DNA from: Diphasiastrum complanatum
Lineage: Eukaryota > Streptophyta > Lycopodiopsida > Lycopodiales > Lycopodiaceae
Length of the DNA: 64,000 nt
Direction of reading: 5' to 3'
Assembly (NCBI GenBank): GCA_029204225.1
Contig: CM055113.1
Location: forward strand, 2,748,081-2,812,080
Part shown: positions 33,270 through 43,299 of the stretch, in pieces
Position numbering within the stretch: the stretch's first letter is position 1
Layout of the letters: each line of letters opens with the position of its first letter
The notes under the pieces: model-generated
Told to the model about the DNA's origin: nothing
Database searches by the model: none
What the model saw: only the letters and a program-made list of their open reading frames with translations
Made by a program: the position numbers and the translations under genes

Positions 33270-36200
33270 AGGGTGATCTAGGTATGCACGATCCGGTGGA
33301 GCTATGGGATAGCGTCTTTCACTAGGAAAAATACCTCACCAAGTGATTGCCAGAAGGGTAGGGTCAGCCATGAAGCATTCAAAGAGCAATTCATCCTTCT
33401 TCTCAGAAGCTATAGAAGAAGCCTGCTAGGGTTTGCAAGGCAAAAAATGTTGTTTTCTTGCAAATGGAAGCGGAATTTGGAGCTGTGAAGTGGCACAGAG
33501 AGGCGAGGCAGCGCGACCCATTAGCCAAGAGGCCATGGATGGCCGTGGACTACAGGAGGAGCTGGATCGGACTGATTGCAGGCAGCAATCGCTGGAAATA
33601 CAGCAAGGAGAAGCCATAGCTGGAGCAAAGAAGAAGAAGAGAGAGCCGAAGAGCTCGCGCGCGGCCAGGCCGTAGCGTTCCGAAGGAGCTGGCGGTTGGT
33701 GGAGCACGGATCGGTGCACAAGTGGAGTGTAGATTGTCAAATAAGGCTCCATGTGGATCAATGGTGGATATCCACTCGATGTGGACCATCGGATTGAGGA
33801 TAACCAATGGATTTGTGTGAAAGGGGCCTTGAAGAGTTGAAAGGGAGAGACACCCTTCTCTTCATTAAAAATTTTCAGGGTGAAATCCATTGAAGGGACC
33901 CGACATTCAAATTTGATAATTCTTCATTAAGTAAGAAACTTTAATATGAAGTTCCAGTTCATTTTTGCAAGGCATTCTTTGGAAGAACCTATCTTTGGCT
34001 AGAAGGCACCTATTTTGGCCATCCTTGGGCCAAAATGACCCCTGAAACTGGCTGCTAGAGCTAGACGTCACAGAGCAGGGAGAAACGGGTTTCGGGGGGT
34101 TTTCATCACCATTCCATCGAGCGGAGTGCAGGTGACCTAGTGATGGGCTACATTCACTATTTGGGTACCATAGCGGCAAATTTGGTTCAATTTTTGGCTG
34201 GTGAAACCTACTACAAGGCGGTACAATGAGGCATTATGGCTTCGAAATCATTATTACTTACTTCTGACAGGGTAACAGGGTGTTTGGAAGTGGTAAATGC
34301 AGTATGGGGGCAAATGATAGCGGAATTATGTGGAGAAAGCTAGTTTTGGCGACAGAAGTGCAATTTCACGGCGTGACTACTCATCATTGGGAGGGCAAGC
34401 AATCACAGGTGAGAGGTAGACATGGTATGCCGGTTACGGGTGAAAAATTCTCGTGATCAGGTTCAACTCTTGGGGTTCGAACCAACCAACGTCAAGTGGC
34501 ATTTTGGGGGAATGCTCTCACAGGTATGATCGGCAATGGCATTGTCGAGTCACGTGATAACTGCATTGACACACGCATCTATAGCTTGGAAATTTCTCGC
34601 TCGGAGGAAAATATGGGCTAGCTTGGAGGTACACACATTTTGGTGGTCACGGGTGATGGAAGTGCGAGGTGGTGCTAGTTGGAAGCCATTGAGCTGGATA
34701 GCGAGCTTGCATTGGACGAACTGTGTGGGCCACATGGAGGATGAAGAACGGATCACTAATCACACTTTGGAGACTCTTGGAGAGTGGTAAGTGTGATGAT
34801 TTTGAGGTTCTGCAGTCAGTAAGTCAATTTTGATCAAGTCATTGTAGCTGTGGAGTAGTGTATCACGTTTGTCATTGGAGAAATATACTTCAACTACCAG
34901 TTTGGGTAAGTCAAGTCAATTTGCCATATCATGATTGCATCAGGGATGAAGATTTCAGTGATAGCAGGGTGCAGATCGTTTGGTTTCGGCCATGGAAGAT
35001 CTCACAGGTTCAGTTGGAGGGATATTGGCATGTCACGTCATGTGAGGGATTTGATGGTGGCTTTGGAGTTCGCATCTCAGTGTATTATCAGGGAATGCTT
35101 TGGAATCATTCACAGGAGCAGCTTGGAGCTAGCTTGGGGGAATATAGGTGGGGCATTACAGGGTAGATGCTCAGATCTTCGAGATCAGGGATGGCATTGG
35201 GATACCTAATAGGGATGGACTACGGGATGACATGGGATGTTCATCAGGGGGTAGCTATCTCAGATTGGACTTGAGTCATTGGATAGGACTTACAGGAGCG
35301 ATTCATGATGGAATCACGACACTGCAAACGCAAATGGAAAAAGCGTGAAGCTTTGAGAGCCAGCTCTAGGTTGGAGAGCTGATGGAGATCGCACGGTTGG
35401 GTGTGATCGGAGGCCAAACACTATGATGCGTGTTTTACTAGAGATCTACTGGAGGGGACATTGATGGCGAGGACTTCATGGTGTGCCCATTTGGGAGTAC
35501 GGGTTGGCATTATAGCAGGGGGCCAGTCATTGGCATTGGCATCGATGGAGAAACATCTACCATCACGGGCGTGGATAAGCTACCTATAGCTTTCATGCAT
35601 TTGGCTGTATTTGCAGGAGTCTAGGCTTGGTACAGGTGTTGGAACTTGTATGGTTCAGATCCACAGGTGGTGAGATCAGGAAGCCTAGAGTGAGTCACTC
35701 AGAGCCATATACCTCAATACGATTAGGGAGACATTGGTCTCAGGATCCCGTGCGCGGTGACTCACGGATGTGCTTGCGTTGGCATGGTGTCGGGTGGCAC
35801 ATAGCTAGGGAGAGCCAGCGACACTACTAGGAGCCAGGAGAGGCAGGTGATGCTTCGACGATCGGCTTGGATAACAGGATGGCGACCTAGGGAGGGGTCA
35901 GGCCTACTTGGAGGTAGGTGGCATGGAGTGTGCCTGGGGTGGTACATATCCTGAGGGCATGGAGTGCATTATGGGGTGATGTGGATCCAGCATGCCCATG
36001 GTTGTGAGCCAGCAGGGATGGAGATGGTTACTCAGGGAGTGGCAGCTGATACTTTTGGCGAGTGATTAGGTGAGCTGCATGGTTATATGCACGGTAGTTG
36101 GAGTCTAGTTGTACTACAGCTGGACAGATTCTTGGGGAGCTATCAGCGGGTTAATGGATACTTAGTGATCAGATGGTACAGGGTACATGTTTCTGATGGA

Positions 36201-36630
36201 GCTATCCTACCTGATATGCTACAAGATCGTGGGTGAATTTCTCATCACGATGGTGGATCTATTTTGCATTTGCTTTGGTTTGGATGCTATGATGGATACA
36301 GTGGTGAGATAGGTTCCTTGGTGGGAGGCCTATATACTCGTCAAATCAGAGTTGGCAACTTCAACTACATGGGATGTAGGACAGGCAAATCATCATTAGT
36401 ATCTTTAGGAGATGGGCGAGCTACTCAGGTATAGCCTATGGTGAGTTTTGCATACATTCATTCATCGAGTCCTTAGTAGACTCTTGTGCTTGAAGCATGG
36501 GGAATGGATGAAGATCAACTTTCAGGACTTATTGGATAGTTGGATATGCTTGGACGTGAGGGCATCTTGGTGACAAGTGCTGGCCATGGTTGAGGACCTG
36601 ATTTGGAGACCAATGGTGTAGCAGCGGATC

Positions 36631-36666
36631 TACAGGTGACAGGTGACAGGTGACAGGTGACAGGTG
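36631..36666. repeat. Short tandem repeat, 7-bp unit acaggtg, five copies
   Basis: The run acaggtg repeats five times in a row at 36632-36666, inside the interior of element D. Single copies of tcacaggt and tacaggt are scattered through 34400-36600 as well. Confidence 0.85.
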
Positions 36667-36984
36667 CTGGTACGACAGGATACCACAGTTTGCGCAAGCT
36701 TGGTCATGTATTTGACGTATTCGTGTTGGTTTGCATGAATGTGTGCTTGCATGTTACCTTGTCACGGGAGTCTAGATCTGAGTCGGAGTTGTATGTGCTT
36801 ATGCATTTGCTACGTTTGAAACAAAGTAGTCATTTTATGCTCATTGACTTGTCATTATGTCTACTAGCTGTCTATCTAGTGAGGGTATAATCTTATGGTG
36901 GCACTAAGATTTCCTCAGGTTGAGCCTCAGTCGCTCATTTATGTCAGCTTTACAGGTTTGTGCTTGTAAGTGCCTGATAGGATC

Positions 36985-37280
36985 TCAACCTAGATGGAGG
37001 ATGTAAGTCTCAAGGTGGCAGTGGGATTTCCTCAGCAATTGGCCAACACTTACAAGGTTCTTTGTGAGCTTTGGAACAAAGAGCACATGATTGAGAGATA
37101 GAACTTTTGAAGATGCAACTTTCAAGGGAATACTCCCTACTCCTTCAATTTTGCATTCACAATCATTTGCAGTGTATATAGATTTCTTGACTCCCTCATA
37201 AGGCATAAGAGAAAAAAAAGAGTCCTAGGAGCTACACATATGAGATGAAGCTCCACTATCAATATACCATGTGCCATCCT
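36985..37280 (-). pseudogene. pol: Copia C protease fragment
   Basis: WYIDSGASSHM is the active site in the frame 37434-37225. The following frame (37206-36985) carries KVLSLNHVLFVPKLTKNLVSVGQL, the link to GAG-pre-integrase. Homology ends after SVGQL, near 37035, where element D begins. Confidence 0.8.
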
Positions 37281-37856
37281 TTTTGAAAGGAGAAGAAGAG
37301 AAGCTTGATACCATAAGAGAGCCTTCTCCATCATCTTCAATTGCATCACTATCTCCCTCATTAGAGATGTTGGCTTGCTTGAATTGGTTCTTCTTCTTGA
37401 AACTATTAGTGCATAATGGCCTTTCTTGCCACAAAGGAAGCAGTTGATCTTCTTTTTCTTCAACTTTGATTTAGAAGCTTGAGAGGAATCCTCCTCCTCT
37501 CCATCTTTGTCCTTGTCTTTAGCTTTGTCTTTAGAGAAATGTTGGTGTTGACCTTTGCTCCTCCCTTTGTGCTTGTCTTTGACAAATAAAGCTTTGCCAT
37601 CTCCATTATGATTGAGTGAAAGTTTGTCCATCTTCATGAGCTTGTTCTCTTGTCTTGATTCTTCAATAAGTACACCTTGCAAGGCCTCCAAGCTTGGTAA
37701 ATCTTCTTTGATGGCATAAGATTGGACAAGATTATCATATTCATCTCTCAAGCCATTGAGGACAATATCCATTGCATCTTGGAGGATTAAAATCAACTTC
37801 ATCCTTACCTTCCAAATAGAGTAATTGGAGGTAGATAATCTCTCACCTGATTCCAA
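37137..37856 (-). pseudogene. gag: Copia C Gag
   Basis: TSNYSIWKVRMKLIL at the start is the conserved copia Gag motif. GLRDEYDNLVQSYAIKEDLPSLEALQGVLIEE follows in a shortened arrangement, so part of the central Gag is deleted. A Lys/Asp-rich linker leads to a zinc knuckle (CFLCGKKGHYAL) that is cut by a frameshift before its last Cys (near 37400). Confidence 0.82.
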
Positions 37857-38250
37857 TAGGAAAGAAGGAACCCATGGAAGCCATAAAAAGTTGAAAAGAT
37901 GACTTGTAATGGACTACAGAGTGTTGCTTCTCTCTCAATAATGGATCCAATAAAGGTGTGCTACCAACTCCAAGAGATCTTGCAACTAGGTGTGAGATCA
38001 ATCTCACTAGCTCTACCAATCTCACTAGCTCTACCAATCTCTCTCAAAGAACCACTTGATCAAAGTTGGCTGTCCTTCACGTTTGAGCACTGAAATCCGT
38101 ACAATACCAGAACAGGGCCAATCAATGTGATAATGAACCTTCTTGATCCAAAAATCTCAAAGATAGTAAAGGAGATGCAACTACAACCTCTCAATGTTGA
38201 TTTCAAGGCAAAAATTCACACTTAACTTGATAGATGCATGGATATCTTAG

Positions 38251-38266
38251 GTAGGCTCTGATACCA
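38251..38266 (-). promoter_or_regulatory. Copia C primer binding site
   Basis: Minus strand TGGTATCAGAGCCTAC adjoins the LTR edge at 38267. Confidence 0.85.
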
Positions 38267-38640
38267 TGTTGAATTTCACACATGTGGGAGTACCCTAAAG
38301 TGTAATAATGATCTCCTAAGACTTGATAATTGCACAAAGATCAAGCATAGATTGATAATCAAGATCTATCTCAAAAAACTAAGGCAAGAGGACTTTGTTA
38401 AATGGAAAAAGTCATCTATGTTGAGTCTAGGGGTTTGATAGACTTTTTTGTGTCCATCTATGTGTGAGTAGGTGATAGGGCCAATTTTGGCTTAGAAGGC
38501 AAAATGGGCAAGTACACATGTAAAGCCATGATTAGGCCAAAAGTAGGACATGAGGTAGCTCGAGCTAGTTAGGCTTGCTACATTTGTTGAGTTGTGATTG
38601 GGTTAGTTACACCTCTCATGAGTTGTCATGGAATGTTGGG
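38267..38640 (-). repeat. Copia C 5' LTR with an inverted outer half
   Basis: Bases 38267-38370 match 19453-19555 in the same orientation. After a 25-base spacer, 38396-38640 matches 19556-19799 in the opposite orientation, over nearly the same length (245 and 244 bases). The break in both copies is at the same LTR position (gttggg/atagat). This looks like an inversion that took the outer part of this LTR and about 25 flanking bases. A separate, oppositely oriented LTR fragment is the other possibility. Confidence 0.75.
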
Positions 38641-39495
38641 TCCAATCAAAAGAGAGATATCCATCAATTTGGTCCAATCGAATTTGAGGACACATATGTC
38701 ACTCAACCAATCACATCTAGAGGAGGAGAAAAAGGGGTCCAATAGATCCTCTACCTCGACATCCTATTAGAAGACATGATTAGTTCATTTGTACTAGAGT
38801 TTTTTGGAGTTAATGAGATTTCTACACATTTTGAGTCATATTGGATTCTCTCTCTACCCGAGGCTTGATAGTTGGTTTCTCTCTCTACCTGAGAGCAAGG
38901 CTTTTCCATACTTAGTTTTTTCAAGTACAAGTCTCCACGTGTGTATTGTGTCCATAGCCTAACTCAAGGTTATGCATTGACTAACTCTTCCTAGGTCCAA
39001 GCTAAGTAACCCTAGTTGGTAAGGATTACTGAAATAAGGGCTGAAACACATCAAGAAAGGCAAGATGTGCATTGGTTTTTCCCCTCACATGGCAATATCA
39101 GATTAATTCTTTTCAGACAAGCCTACAAAAACTAGAATACAAAATATTAAATAAGTGTCAAGAGTACAAAAGATGACATGAGAGTTTTCAATAAATTAGC
39201 TCTGCAAAAAAGTGGCTTCATGGGATTTGCAGTAAGCTATAATGAGCAGTTCGAGTTGACACAAATAATCCCATAGATAATAAGAGAAGTATACGATGGT
39301 AATTTGAACCGTCAAGGATCTCATATAGACCATCTTAAACACAAAAAAAGCATCCTCATGTATTTGATCATTTTCATCTCTCTAAGTTTTTTTGCCTTCA
39401 TTTAATATGTGATCCAAGTTCCAAGAACATTCTGCTGCCAACGATACATATACAAAAGGCTCTTTATAGTAAAGATCTTTCAGGGAAGCACTTGC
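38641..39495. other. Intron sequence, no gene seen
   Basis: Between the copia C LTR and the kinesin exon. Contains diverged AT-rich sequence without recognisable motifs. The frame 39588-39382 runs past the true exon end at 39496. Confidence 0.5.
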
Positions 39496-39591
39496 CTGCA
39501 TTTGATTACTGCTTTGCTCGAGTAACATGTGGAGATGCTCAATTTCCCTTTTCAAATCCCTCAGCTTGTTGAAACCTTCCTTGTACACTCT
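39496..39591 (-). CDS. Kinesin-9 (KIF6/KIF9-like), coiled-coil exon
   Basis: 32 codons, phase 0 at both ends. The acceptor is cctacatag (ending at 39592) and the donor GC type, CAG/GCAAGT. The residues RVYKEGFNKLRDLKREIEHL and a following LLEQS match the signature of the conserved C-terminal coiled coil of KIF6/KIF9 kinesins (a Tyr-x-x-x-Phe-x-x-Leu-x-x-Leu-Lys helix leading to EIEHL). The motor domain is not in this exon: it must lie upstream, beyond 48790 on the minus strand. The next exon is at 12746, 26.7 kb away. Confidence 0.85.
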
Positions 39592-39709
39592 CTATGTAGG
39601 ACATGTTATCAACACAACATGAGCAGAGCAAAAGATCAATGAAAGCTAAATTGCATTTTCAGTTCCAGTAACTACCATGCTCCCAAAAATATAACAAGAA
39701 ACAGCATAC

Positions 39710-39847
39710 CTTCTTATCCTCTACAGAAAGAATGAGTTGCTGTTCCAAGTCAGATTGTACAGTAGTTCCATTATTCAGATCCATCAGATTTTGCATTGCA
39801 AACTCCAAGCGATGCTTCTCAATTCTGATTTTCAGCTCGTTGATGTT
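39710..39847 (-). CDS. Kinesin-9 (KIF6/KIF9-like), linker exon
   Basis: 46 codons, phase 0 at both ends. The acceptor is tgtatttctag and the donor AAG/GTATGC. It reads NINELKIRIEKHRLEFAMQN, then a variable loop, and ends LSVEDKK. It joins the upstream exon as ...QVNKARE/NINELK..., which restores the family pattern 'N-x-AR-x-x-I-x-x-LK-x-x-I'. The next intron is only 118 bp. The exon lies in the gap between copia C and gypsy G. Confidence 0.85.
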
Positions 39848-41003
39848 CTAGAAATACACAAACAAAAGAAGCATGTCATGAGTGGATTTTGGAATCTGAT
39901 GAAACTGTATAACAGAAGGGTTTACACCCACAAGGTCATATACTAGCATTCCATCATCCATAGAGGGCAAGACATCGGTTCAACTCAGGAAGGGGCAACC
40001 ATGGTACCAAAATGTTTGATTTAAAATGTCTTACCAATAGAAAGTTCATCCTTGCATAAGAGACTACAATATTGAAGAAGGTGTTGATAGCATAGCAATT
40101 AAGGAGACATCCAACTTTCCAATTATCTCAAGTACGTAACCTTTCTACTTTTCTTTCTCTTGAAAAAAGTTTTAAGAGCTTTTTTAATGCAGAATCTATT
40201 TGTAAAATGAATAGAATCTATACGTACTAAGCGTCTGACCTTAATCTTTCCTCTGAAAGTAGGCCAATTTTCTCAGGTCTAAGGCAGCAACCTTCAGAAT
40301 CCTAGTTGAGTTGATGGGAAAGCTCTTCCATAAGCATTCCTTGTAAGAAAACCTATTGTGCGAAATTGGATATGGTGCCAAATGAAATATGTGGTAACAA
40401 GCTGCTATGCATTTGCTGCAATGGCTGGAAACTTTGGTTGAAGAAGAAGATTCCTTGGAAAGAATGTTTGTTGTGGAATTTAGTGACTGTTTGATTGAAA
40501 CTTTTTGACAACTTTGACTGAATATATAAGTTATGACCCACAAGGTCTAGCAATCAGCCAAAGATCTTGGGAAATTGCATTTGAAACAATCATAATGTTT
40601 GTTTTCTCTCTGCAAATCAGAATCAAGCCATTCAAAGGGAAAAAAATCAATGTGCCATTTTGAGCAAGCAAGAACAAGCCTGTTCTTCAAAGTGAGGAAA
40701 GTTTTAGTTGAAGCCCTGCTTCTTTGTTTATATCCTGTATTCCCATATGCGTGAACTTTTGACCTTCAGGTGGGTTCAGACATGTTCTGCAGATCTGCAC
40801 AATGCTATGCTCGAATATCATTGTAATTGTTCTGGCTTGCATCTTACGAGTTTTCAGGGTTTTAAGTTTCTATAGATTATGAGCTTTTTGGAATTAGAAT
40901 GATGGTTAAATATCAGAGTTGTCTTGAGACAATCAATCAATTAAGACGAGTTAAATTGACAAGATGAAGTGGCAGCAGAGTGCTAAACGGCTCTTTATCC
41001 TTG
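39848..41003. other. Kinesin intron sequence upstream of gypsy G
   Basis: Part of the 8.8-kb intron (39848-48678). No gene is seen. A 100-codon minus frame at 40543-40241 shows no motif. Confidence 0.5.
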
Positions 41004-41008
41004 ATAAC

Positions 41009-41473
41009 AGTTACGGACTACAGGATACAGGCCTACTGGGCTACTCTGCATATATTCCGCAAGCCTCTTTACATTTACTGTTGGTTATGTATATTTTTGG
41101 TTACGCATTTTATATTAGTCATGTACAGGCCCCAGAGCCTTTTTATATGCTTATGACCCGCACTGGGTCCTTTTTTATGACATTGACTGGCCTTGGGCCC
41201 TTATTATATGGTTATATGTGGAGTGGGGGCCCGTAGGAGGGCGCACTATATTCCCTCCACATTTTGCCTCCCTTTACTTTTGAATTCCTATTTTAGGGTT
41301 CATTGGTAGGGTATTTATAGGGGCATTTGTACACTCATTTTTCAGATTATTGATTGGTATTGCTTGGGGTCTTCGTGGGAGAACCTATTGTCTTGTCTAT
41401 TGCTTGTAAGGCTTTAGTCTATTGCTGTCTTTTATGCTTCATTGATTCAACACCTGAGATTTTGATCATAACT
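41009..41473 (+). repeat. Gypsy G 5' LTR (465 bp)
   Basis: Starts AGTTAC and ends CATAACT. The edges are fixed by the target duplication and primer site. A TATA-like 'tatttatagg' lies near 41311, a candidate promoter. Confidence 0.92.
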
Positions 41474-41487
41474 TGGTATCAGAGCAC
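41474..41487 (+). promoter_or_regulatory. Gypsy G primer binding site
   Basis: TGGTATCAGAGCAC immediately after the LTR; identical to that of element A. Confidence 0.88.
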
Positions 41488-41695
41488 TTTCCTTATGGCT
41501 GAATTTCAGATCTGATTTTCTGATTGGGTGCCCATTTTCCTTGCTGATTTTTCTCTCTTTGTTGAGGGCTTTCGTCTCTTTGCTTCAGCAACATTCAGCA
41601 CAGTTTGGAGGACCAACTCCCATCAGAGCATTTTCCTTGGCGGAGCTTTAGCAGATAGTTAGCGGAAGTACTTCCGCTAAATTTGGCGGCCGGAA

Positions 41696-42000
41696 TTTTT
41701 TTTTTTTTTTTTTTTTTTTTTTGGGCAGATTATTTCTGGCGCCCAAGTTTCCAAATCCTTTTCCCTCTTTTTTTTTGAATCCTCCATTTGATTCAGGGAA
41801 AGAATTCCCAGCCATCTTTTCAACATTGATTGGAGGCTGTCCAGCGCCCTACTTCACATTTTTCAGCCATTGTTCCAGCAGAGTTTCAGCCATATTTCAG
41901 TTTTGATTGGAGGCTGTCCATTGCCCTATTTCATCACGTTTTCCACAAATTTCCAGCCATATTTTCAGCATTGATTGGAGGCTGTCCAGTGCCCACTTTC
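41696..42000 (+). repeat. Gypsy G leader: T27 run and three repeat units
   Basis: A run of about 27 T at 41696-41722 is followed by three copies of 'gattggaggctgtccagcgccc' or variants, near 41828, 41904 and 41972, at about 70-76 base spacing. They match the units in element A's leader. Confidence 0.8.
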
Positions 42001-42236
42001 ATTCTCCTTGTGGTCACATTTTCCAGCCAGCTCTTCGCACACGCTTGGAGCTCTATCGAGAGGTATCTTTGCTGGTTTTTCCTTGCTTTCCACACCTTTT
42101 CTTGACATTTGTCATTTCCTTTCTTGCTCTTAGTGTCGTTTGTGTACCTTAAGCGTATTTGGAGTGACGACAAAAGTCCGCTCCCTCCGATATTAAGTTT
42201 TTCTTACACCCTCTTCACTTCCTGCATTCCTTGACC

Positions 42237-43180
42237 ATGGATACTTCCCCTACATCTTCTGAGCCTCGCATACCGTCTTTCACTTACCTTGACGAAGTAC
42301 GGCATGAATTCCGAGATCATCTTAGGGAAGCCATGAGTGATGTACGCACTGATTTACGCCAGGAGTTACGAGAGACGTTCACTGCTCTTTCTGCCCAGAT
42401 TGCTACACTATTATTACAGTCCAGTGTTTCTCCACTATCTCCACCTGTTCCCCCACAACGTACATTTCCACCACCCGAGACTCCTTCATCTTCTGGTCCT
42501 TTGCCACGAGACTTCAAGGATAAGGTTCAGCTTACTGTGTATTCTGGGTCATCCGATGGGAATGAACTCGAGAATTGGTATTCTAAGCTTGAGACCTACT
42601 TCCTTATGTTTCCTAAGACTGACATTCAGCGGATACATTTGGCTGCTTTACATTTGGAGGGCTGTGCTGCTACTTGGTGGCGCATGTTTCGCCAGACGGC
42701 TTCACACCCTGGCTTTGATAGTTGGACAGAGTTTATGACAGCACTCCGCCTAGCGATGATTGATCCTCAATGGCTTATTCGACAACGCGACATCTTTCGC
42801 AGTTTATCTCACACTGATGACTTGGCTGCTTATACGACACGGTTTACAAAGCTTTCCTATCTATTCCCAGATATTTCTACATTGGAGCTCATCTCTCGCT
42901 ACGTTGCTGGTCTACGAGGAGCACTCAGGTATGATGTTTCTTCTTTTTTTCCACTCACTCTTTCTCACGCCATCTCCTACCGCACTGCAGCACAAGTACT
43001 CTCCCATCTCTTCCTCTGTTTCTCGTCCTTCGCGTCCTTTCACACGTCCTATTTTTTCCTCTCCATCCTCTGCTAGTCCCACATCTGTCAGTTCACCTTC
43101 GTCCACTCTTCCTTCTGCACCACGTCCTCCTTTTTCTCCTCGTCCTGTTTTTGTTCGTTGCTACTCATAGCCTGAGATGT
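42237..43180 (+). pseudogene. gag: Gypsy G Gag
   Basis: Start at ATG 42237 (MDTSPTSSEPRIPSF). The frame has QLTVYSGSSDGNELENWYSKL, LHLEGCAATWWRMF and ELISRYVAGLRGAL, the usual capsid blocks. Near 42990 a frameshift occurs, and the Ser/Pro-rich linker (43010-43165) is read in the next frame, ending in a TAG at 43168. The zinc knuckle (near 43210-43250) is degenerate: compared with relative F it keeps only one of the first two Cys and has lost the His. Confidence 0.85.
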
Positions 43181-43299
43181 CTGAGATCCGTGAGAAGCGC
43201 TTACGTTTCAACTGTAAGAGTCCTTATGATATCGCCCGTGATTGCCGACAGCCTGCCATTGCTACTGCTGTCTATTTCCATGATTCTGACACACTTGAG

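Larger units (their letters stand above)
32827..36990 (+). mobile_element. Element D: non-coding LTR-retrotransposon-like insertion in copia C
   Basis: A non-coding stretch of about 430 bases ends in ...ggattttaaca at 33254, and a primer site follows (TGGTATCAGAGCGGC, 33255). The interior (33270-36900) has no retrotransposon protein motif on either strand and is G-rich on the plus strand, with frames that are short and self-similar. The right end may be the 'cctgataggatctcaacc' near 36974-36991, which resembles the LTR end, but I could not identify a full 3' LTR. This layout (LTR, primer site, long non-coding interior) is that of a LARD-type non-autonomous element. The boundaries are approximate. 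Confidence 0.5.
19453..38640 (-). mobile_element. Copia C: Ty1/copia element split by nested insertions
   Basis: Minus-strand pieces, in element order: 5' LTR (38267-38640, rearranged), primer site (38251-38266), Gag (37856-37140), protease (37270-36985), integrase C-terminal part (32826-32594), RT second half and RNase H (20780-19823), purine tract (AGTAGGAG, near 19800) and 3' LTR (19453-19799). Element D sits between protease and integrase, and gypsy B (with A inside) between integrase and RT. Without the insertions the pieces are roughly collinear with one copia element. The GAG-pre-integrase domain, the first two thirds of the integrase and the first half of the RT are missing. Confidence 0.8.
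12747..39495 (-). other. Giant kinesin-9 intron (26,749 bp) with GC donor
   Basis: The donor, read on the minus strand, is CAG/GCAAGT (intron starts at 39495). The acceptor is ttttgcag ending at 12747. Joining the two exons keeps phase 0 and rebuilds a continuous kinesin-9 coiled-coil motif. The intron contains copia-2, copia C, gypsy B, gypsy A and element D. GC-AG introns are a known minor class, and their donors usually match the rest of the consensus perfectly, as this one does. Confidence 0.75.

Noticed and set aside
40241-40543. Minus-strand 100-codon frame next to gypsy G
   Set aside because: No motif on either strand and no splice context; ordinary intron sequence.
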